A DNA stretch of 64,000 bases from Sodiomyces alkalinus F11 (taxonomy: Eukaryota > Ascomycota > Sordariomycetes > Glomerellales > Plectosphaerellaceae): the NCBI RefSeq assembly GCF_003711515.1, contig NW_021167085.1:2314838-2378837 (forward strand), read 5' to 3'. Position numbers and translations under genes: made by a program. The notes beneath the pieces are model-generated. The model saw only the letters and a program-made list of their open reading frames with translations. It made no database searches and was not told where the DNA came from. Positions 58,390 to 64,000 of this stretch are shown here, in pieces. Within the stretch, counting starts at the first letter, position 1; each line of letters opens with the position of its first letter.

Positions 58390-61093
58390 AATCATGTGGG
58401 GGTTGTACACGATCTGGTCGTCGCGGGTCCCGGGTGGCTCTGTTCCAGGTTAGTGTCCCATTTTCTTCCCTTTTATTGTTAATTTTTTTAACGATCTGGA
58501 CCATCATTCCCCATCTTCTTTGCCTCTTAATGATGACGTACGCGGGGCCAGCAGAGCATCTCGAAAGGAATGATGAGGCTTCTGTCTTGACTTCCTGCCG
58601 GGGTGCGACGTTGAAAAACACCGCGCCAATACATCTTCTCAAACTCGTACTGAAATGAAGCATATCACCTCTGTTTTCTTCCCTGGTTAGAGACGCCGTG
58701 ATGCCAGGCTCCCCGCTGACAGGACCGCTAGTTTTGGCTGCGAACTACATACGCATACTGGATTTGAAGCAATTGGGGATGGCTTGTCCGGGCGTGAAGA
58801 CTGTCGTATAACATGCGCCCAGACGACCAACGACTGAAGAGACTTTTGTCTTATTTTCTTGTCCCATCAAAGAAACTCTTCGAGCCACACCCAGCGCTCA
58901 ACGAGGCCTTGATATCAACAAATGGGCGGACAGCTAGACGGGACCTTGTTGAGATGGATGATGCTAGTTGGCAGGGGTATATGGATTGAGTCGTTTATCA
59001 TGGACTTGCGGGTTCTGAGAAACCGGACATTACACACCGGAAGACAACTCCGTTCCCCGAGAGCGATTCTACGCACCACTTAAAGAGAGGAGAAGAGAAG
59101 CCGCGAGATGATTTCAACGTCAGAAGAGCGACACTGTGACAGGCATGCGTATTTATGCTTATTCTAGGTAGGCAACCTCATACCCACGACAATATATGCT
59201 GCCTGAGGTCCATAGCCTTGGTGGCGGTTCGCGAGTGAATCGACGTTCCATCATATTATGTCAATCCTTGGCCCGATTGTTTATGTTTTATATATATAAA
59301 ATAATAATAATAAGCCCGATGACGGATGTCGTTTCTTGAATGAGGAGGTATGCCTTGAAGCGAGTCTCGGGTCGATGTCTCACTTGGCGAATTTCTGGAA
59401 CAAAAAGAAGAAGGAAAACGGGAAAAAAGGACGACTGTCACTACCAGCCGTAGAGCCCTGATCTACACATACATACGAAGGACTTCGTGCTATGCAGAGG
59501 GAGTGTATTGACGGATTAACGGCATTGGTCGGTGTCCGAAGAGCGTAAATAGTTCGTATGAATGGAGAGAATACGAGCGGAAGATCCCGAAATCCCCACC
59601 ACGCTGATCTTTAAAACGAATGTCACAATTATTACTAAGCCCTACCGACACCAGCGAACAACCGCCTGATGGACCAATGCAGTGTCGTTCATGAAATTCC
59701 TCATCCCAGGGGAATATGTATTGCATGCTCCTCCTCATGGCCAGCCCACCCACCGATCTGGGTCACCGATAATCCATATGTACATATGTACATAGGTAGT
59801 GGATTACCTTTCCTTAGCCAGGGGCAAGGCGAGCTGACGGGCCATCGAATGAGCTTGTTCCTGGTCCCATACGGTCTAAAACTTGACCTGTGTTCTGCAA
59901 GGTACAACGTACGGCTGCAAGGTCCAAACCAAAGTACGGATTTCGGTCGAAGCATCCGGATCGCTTACAACGTCCAACGTAAAGCCGCGGCTAGGCAGGG
60001 GACAGGGGTAATTATCCGCGTGTTACCGGAATTCATGGCATGCTGGTTTTCTGCACAGCACTCTGCTTATCATTATATTCGTACCTCCGTCCTTCGTACG
60101 GTCTTACGAAAACATCCATTGCCAGTCCAGTCGTGGGACAGGCTTCTTCAAGCACGAAATTATACGAAATTATCCTACGGAATATATGCTCTTCGTTCTT
60201 CTTGGCCCTTCGTACTTCGTAGATGCACCGTTGCTGACGTGAGGGTCATGGCGGATTCCGAATTGGTGATTACAGACGCAACCGAGCTCGTGGCCGGCCG
60301 GCTGTCTGTATCTGACATACCAAACGGGAAGAGGCTATTGTGTCCTCGCATTGTTTTATTAGTCTAGACGGTTAGTTCTCCCAAAACGATTCTGCCCTGA
60401 GCCTCTGGTGCAGTGGTGTCCCCGTGAGACCAATGGGAAATATCTCATGTATCTGATGGTGACGCTAATGACCGCCTCGCTAAAGCCTAGGTAGAGTCCT
60501 TAACGGCTTCAGCCCTTTGGGCTCGCGTGGCTATTATGTACGTTGGAAGAAGAGAGGTCAACGGAACCACCGGATGCTAGCCCTAAGCACCTACGTTGTA
60601 CCTTACCCGGTAAGACTTGGGCATGTGCTCCTTCGGGGGAACGCTTCGTCACTCCCCCCTGCCCCTCCCCCTTTTCATCACTAAGGTAAGGTACCTTATG
60701 ATGGTGGGCTTGAACGAAGTACTTCGTAGGTAGGTCTAAAGGGGGAAGGAAGTGAGGAAAGAGAGACTTGCCAAAGTAACAAACAACCTTTAAAGACCTC
60801 CTTCCTTTGTGATGTCTTCCTTCCCCCTTCCCCCTTCCCCTCCCTTTCTTGCCTTTCTCTCCTCTTCACTTTCACGCCGTTTCCGTGAGGTCATCAAGCA
60901 CATCGCCTTCCTGCGAGACACATCTTGAGCTTCAAGCTCGTCCAGAGACGTTATCTTACGTCAAGACACTCGTTTTCGATCTTTCGATCTTACTACTTAC
61001 TCAACTCAATCTTTTATTCCCATCCCATATACATCTCATATATATCCCATATGTATCCTATATAGATATATCTCATATATTATCTTTAATATC
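58390..61093. other. Long intergenic region with many short repeated motifs
   Basis: It is 2.7 kb with no supported gene. Short motifs of the kind ACTTCGTAC, TACGAAATTA, TCCGTCCTTCGTACGG and AAGGTACCTTATG cluster at 59890-60230 and 60590-60745, similar to other intergenic parts of the window. Poly-AT runs occur at 59280-59312. The last part (60780-61093) is T/C-rich and includes repeated CATATATATCCCATA-like sequence just before the GH16 start. Confidence 0.55.
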
Positions 61094-63313
61094 ATGGCCC
61101 CCTCCGTTACATCTCTCGCCCTCGCGGCTCTGGCCTTCGTCGGCGACGTCAGGGCTACCAAGTACACCCTCGAGGACACGTACAACCATCTGAACTTCTT
61201 TGACAAGTTCAACTTCTTCGAGAGCCGATATGGTACTGGTGATTATAACGATGTGGACCCTACTTGGGGCTACATCAATTACCGCAACCGGGCAGATGCA
61301 GAGGCTCTGGGCCTCATCGCGACCGTTGGTGAGGAAGTCTATTTGGGCGTCGACCACATGAGCATCACAGAGTATCCCGGTATGGGCCGCAGCAGTGTGA
61401 GGGTGGAGAGCAAGGCCACATACAATAAGGGGCTCTTCATTGCCCGTCTGCGGTACATGGCCTGCCTTGTAAGCTATTCAAGCCCTTTCCCAGCCACCTC
61501 TTATTTTTACTTATACCTTGATATGCTTGTTGTATGCCAAAAAGGACGGCGTATCCTAGCTGGTCTACGGGCGACCCTTGGCCCAAGGCTGGCGAGCTCG
61601 ACTGGTATGAAGGTTGGAACGACCAGGTACAGTCCCGTCTCTCTATCCATGTTCATCTTACACTTACATTTTCATCTTTATCTTCATTCCCTCTTTCCTT
61701 TCTCCTTCCTTCCCCCTCCCCTTGACTGGACCTGGATAAACTGACGAACAAGGGCTTAGACTGTCAACACACCCGTCATCCACACCGGCCGCGCATCGGA
61801 GAACGGGACATGCTATCTGGGCAACGAGGGCCAGACCTCGACAGTGACCCACGCCAACTGCGACAACTTCGGCGGTCTCTGGGACAACCATGGCTGCACC
61901 ACCGAAGCAACCCAGGCCGACCCCTGGGGATCGTCCAACGGCGGCGTCTACGCGGTGTAGTGGACCGACGACTATATAAAGTTCTTCTCCTGGCACCACG
62001 ATGCCGCTCCTCTCGACATCGACAGCGACGAACCCGACACCCAGCTCTGGGGCACCCCCTCCGTCCTCGTCGCCAACGACCTCTGCAACATCGACGGCCA
62101 CTTCGCCGACCAGAGGCTCAGTCTCAACATCAACTTCTGCGGCGCCGCTGGCCTGAGCCACATCTGGGGCGAGAGCTGCAGTGGCAAGACCCAGGAAGAG
62201 GTGTGCAGCAACTACGTCGCTAACAACCCGTACGATTTCGCGGACGTTTACTGGCTGATTCAGGACATTCGCGTCTTTGCCCAAGCTCCTCCGGCAGAGC
62301 CTAGCTCCTCCAGCGCCGTTCCGTCTTCCGCGTTCCCCTCCAGCGACATTTCCTCCTCGATCGTCTCCTCCAGCGATGTTCCCGTCTCTGCCATCCCCAG
62401 CAGCTCGGAGCCTCCCATCGTGATGCCTTCCCCCACCTTCCCCCCCAGCAATGTTTCCGTCTCTGCAACTGAGACCTCGGCCCCAGCCAGCGAGATTACC
62501 GTCGACGTCCCGAGCTCCTCCAAGGTGCCGACCCTGACGTTCCCGACTTTCCACTTCACCAACAGCTCGGCTCCTGAGCCGCCCGCGACCTCGAACGTGG
62601 TGCCCGCGCCGACCACCACTCCGGATGTCGTTTTGCCACCGACTACTCGCTTCATCCCCTCGACCGTCTACACCACCCGCATCATCACCGTGACCAGCTG
62701 CCCCCCCACGGTCCCCGACTGCCCCGGCACCGGCCCTGGAAACCCGGGTTATGTCGTGACCGAGACGGTCCCGCTCTACACCACCGTCTGCCCCGTCGTC
62801 GTGTCCACCCGGACCATCAAGCGCATCCACTCCGTCACCTCTTGCCCCCCTTCGGTCCCCACGACCGCTTGTCCTTATGGAAGCATCACGACTGAGACCC
62901 TCACAACGACCATCACTCGCGTCCTTGATGGTGGTCTTCCCGTCCCCACTACCGTCGATACCGTCTCTATCCCCTCGCCTTCCGCGCTTGCGGGCCATGA
63001 CGACCACGACGACCATGAGGGTGACAAGGGCGAGCACCCAGTTGACGGTGAGCGCCCGGATGAGGGGGACCATGGCGATGTAGGTCACGGTCCTACCACG
63101 ACCGTGTACAGCGAGGAGACCGCCACCATCATCCCCGTCCCCGTCGATACTCCTGGACCTGCGCCTCCTCACAACAACTTCACCGTCCCTTCGATTCCCG
63201 CACCTGGTGGTGCCGTAGAATCCGGCCTTCCCGAGTTTAGCGGCGCTGTTCGTCAAGGCGCCAGTTTCGGTGCCGGCTTCGCATTGCTCTTCGTCGCCGG
63301 CCTTCTTCTGTAA
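61094..63313 (+). pseudogene. GPI-anchored GH16 glucanase gene, broken (frameshift and in-frame TAG)
   Basis: The reading starts with a signal peptide (MAPSVTSLALAALAFVGDVRA), then TKYTLEDTYNHLNFFDKFNF as in fungal GH16 (endo-beta-1,3(4)-glucanase and related) proteins. Three coding parts are visible: 61094-61468, 61545-61626 and 61760-63313. The active-site block GELDWYEG (E-x-D-x-x-E) lies in part two and is spliced to TVNTPVIHTG. Near 61448 the frame shifts: the expected CGTWPA block appears one frame away. At 61958-61960 TAG stops the third part after GVYAV, where family members continue with Glu-Trp-Thr-Asp. Past the TAG the frame is open for 450 codons: the rest of the domain, a Ser/Pro/Thr-rich stalk with Cys-containing repeats (TVTSCPP), and a hydrophobic GPI-signal end (GASFGAGFALLFVAGLLL). 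The long open rest suggests recent inactivation or sequencing errors. Confidence 0.82.
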
Positions 63314-64000
63314 ACAATCACGACGATAACCCTCCACCAATAGCGTCTACACATACGCTCGTTCGTTCGACTTTGATGCGCGGGAAGGGGGAGAGTCAGG
63401 CCAAGTCGTTTGTTTGTTCAACAGTAGACAGATTAGAGAGCCAGTGGGAGTTGAGAAGAAGGCATGCAGGTGCACTAAGGACAAGGAAGGCTTCGATGAA
63501 TCAGGCATTTTTCATCGAGATGACTGCCTGACAGATTACAACCCTCGGAGTCACCTATCGTCCCTCTTCTCTCGTCCCTTCCGATATTAATCTTCGTATA
63601 CTCCAGTTAAACATATATTACTTTTAATTTAAACCAGGACATGTGACATCATTTCCACCGTCTCAACATTTATACTGTGCATGGAACGTCCTTGAGTAAA
63701 TCTTTCTTTGGTTTGTCTCTATATAGACGCTCACGACCATGCTCAACCGATGTAGGCCCCAAGTAATTTTTTCTTCGTTTTCTGTAGTGTTACAAAGTGA
63801 TCGCTCTCTTAGATATATTGAGAGGATGTGATGTGTGTCGATGACCCCTACCACCCAAGTCGCCACAACGCAGCGACAGAAGATTCGTATTTCAAAAAGA
63901 GATGCGCTTTGACTCCTTTCCGTCCCAGCATCTGGGCTCTTCCGGTCGTTCCCTAAAAAACAAGAATAGGAGGGACGGAATAAGGAGAAGAAAAAAAAAA
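63314..64000. other. 3' flank of the GH16 gene, no gene seen
   Basis: It contains the trailer of the GH16 gene and unremarkable sequence up to an A-rich window end. Open frames are short and lack motifs. Confidence 0.55.

Noticed and set aside
59669..60367. 232-codon plus-strand open frame in the 58.4-61.1 kb intergenic region
   Set aside because: It overlaps the repeated short motifs, has no domain or intron pattern, and its composition looks random. A low-probability gene at best.
61664..63340. 558-codon minus-strand open frame over the GH16 gene
   Set aside because: Gly/Arg/Asp-rich translation is the reverse complement of the Ser/Pro/Thr stalk. No start context or domain supports it.
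1..64000. CRISPR arrays, rRNA genes or bacterial-type operons
   Set aside because: The window shows spliced eukaryotic genes, no regularly spaced direct repeats and no rRNA sequence.

Overview
The window looks like nuclear DNA of a filamentous ascomycete (Pezizomycotina, probably Sordariomycetes). Genes are intron-rich, with short introns (about 60-130 bp, longer in a few cases), GT..AG borders and CTAAC/CTGAC-type branch sites. Coding regions are GC-rich and are separated by long intergenic spaces. Two blocks are almost free of CpA/TpG and full of TpA, the footprint of repeat-induced point mutation (RIP). The organism is inferred from these traits and from protein families, not from a search.

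Layout. 1-895 is a RIP-mutated repeat relic. 2.2-5.1 kb (-) is a five-exon, 825-residue multi-C2H2 zinc-finger protein whose second intron carries a ~58 nt G/C homopolymer. 8.8-9.0 kb (+) is a small Cys/His-rich protein. 11.5-12.4 kb (-) is a Dap1/MAPR heme-binding protein, divergent from an Mgr3-like mitochondrial TPR protein at 13.2-14.8 kb (+). 17.2-18.2 kb (+) is a bZIP factor. 21.0-21.9 kb (+) is an Stf2/Tma10-like protein whose ATG is split by an intron. 23.2-25.0 kb (+) is a Cdc50-family flippase subunit, convergent with SPT16 (26.0-29.5 kb, -).

From 29.7 to 43.2 kb lies a decayed accessory block. It holds a 310 bp MITE with 36 bp terminal inverted repeats and a TA duplication, a small unidentified gene, an MFS transporter relic, a family-2 glycosyltransferase relic, and a Zn2Cys6 regulator gene cut by a 7,260 bp Ty1/copia retrotransposon (196 bp LTRs, 5 bp target duplication AACCC). 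The retrotransposon is heavily RIP-mutated and carries the remains of an extra antisense Cys-rich reading frame.

Intact genes resume at 43.7 kb: an AhpD/carboxymuconolactone decarboxylase-like protein, a membrane-anchored protein with an Ala-Asp repeat, a CsbD/Hmp1-like stress protein, NFS1 cysteine desulfurase, an Rvs167-type BAR-SH3 protein, a MOSC-ferredoxin reductase fusion and RRP7. The last gene, a GPI-anchored GH16 glucanase, is broken by a reading-frame shift and an in-frame TAG.

The genes do not form one pathway. Most are housekeeping (chromatin, Fe-S clusters, ribosome biogenesis, endocytosis, lipid flipping). The block at 30-43 kb may be the remnant of a transporter/glycosyltransferase/regulator cluster. 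I saw no tRNA, rRNA or CRISPR array and no convincing new system; the less ordinary items are the retroelement's antisense frame, the MITE, the pseudogene island and the MOSC-reductase fusion.
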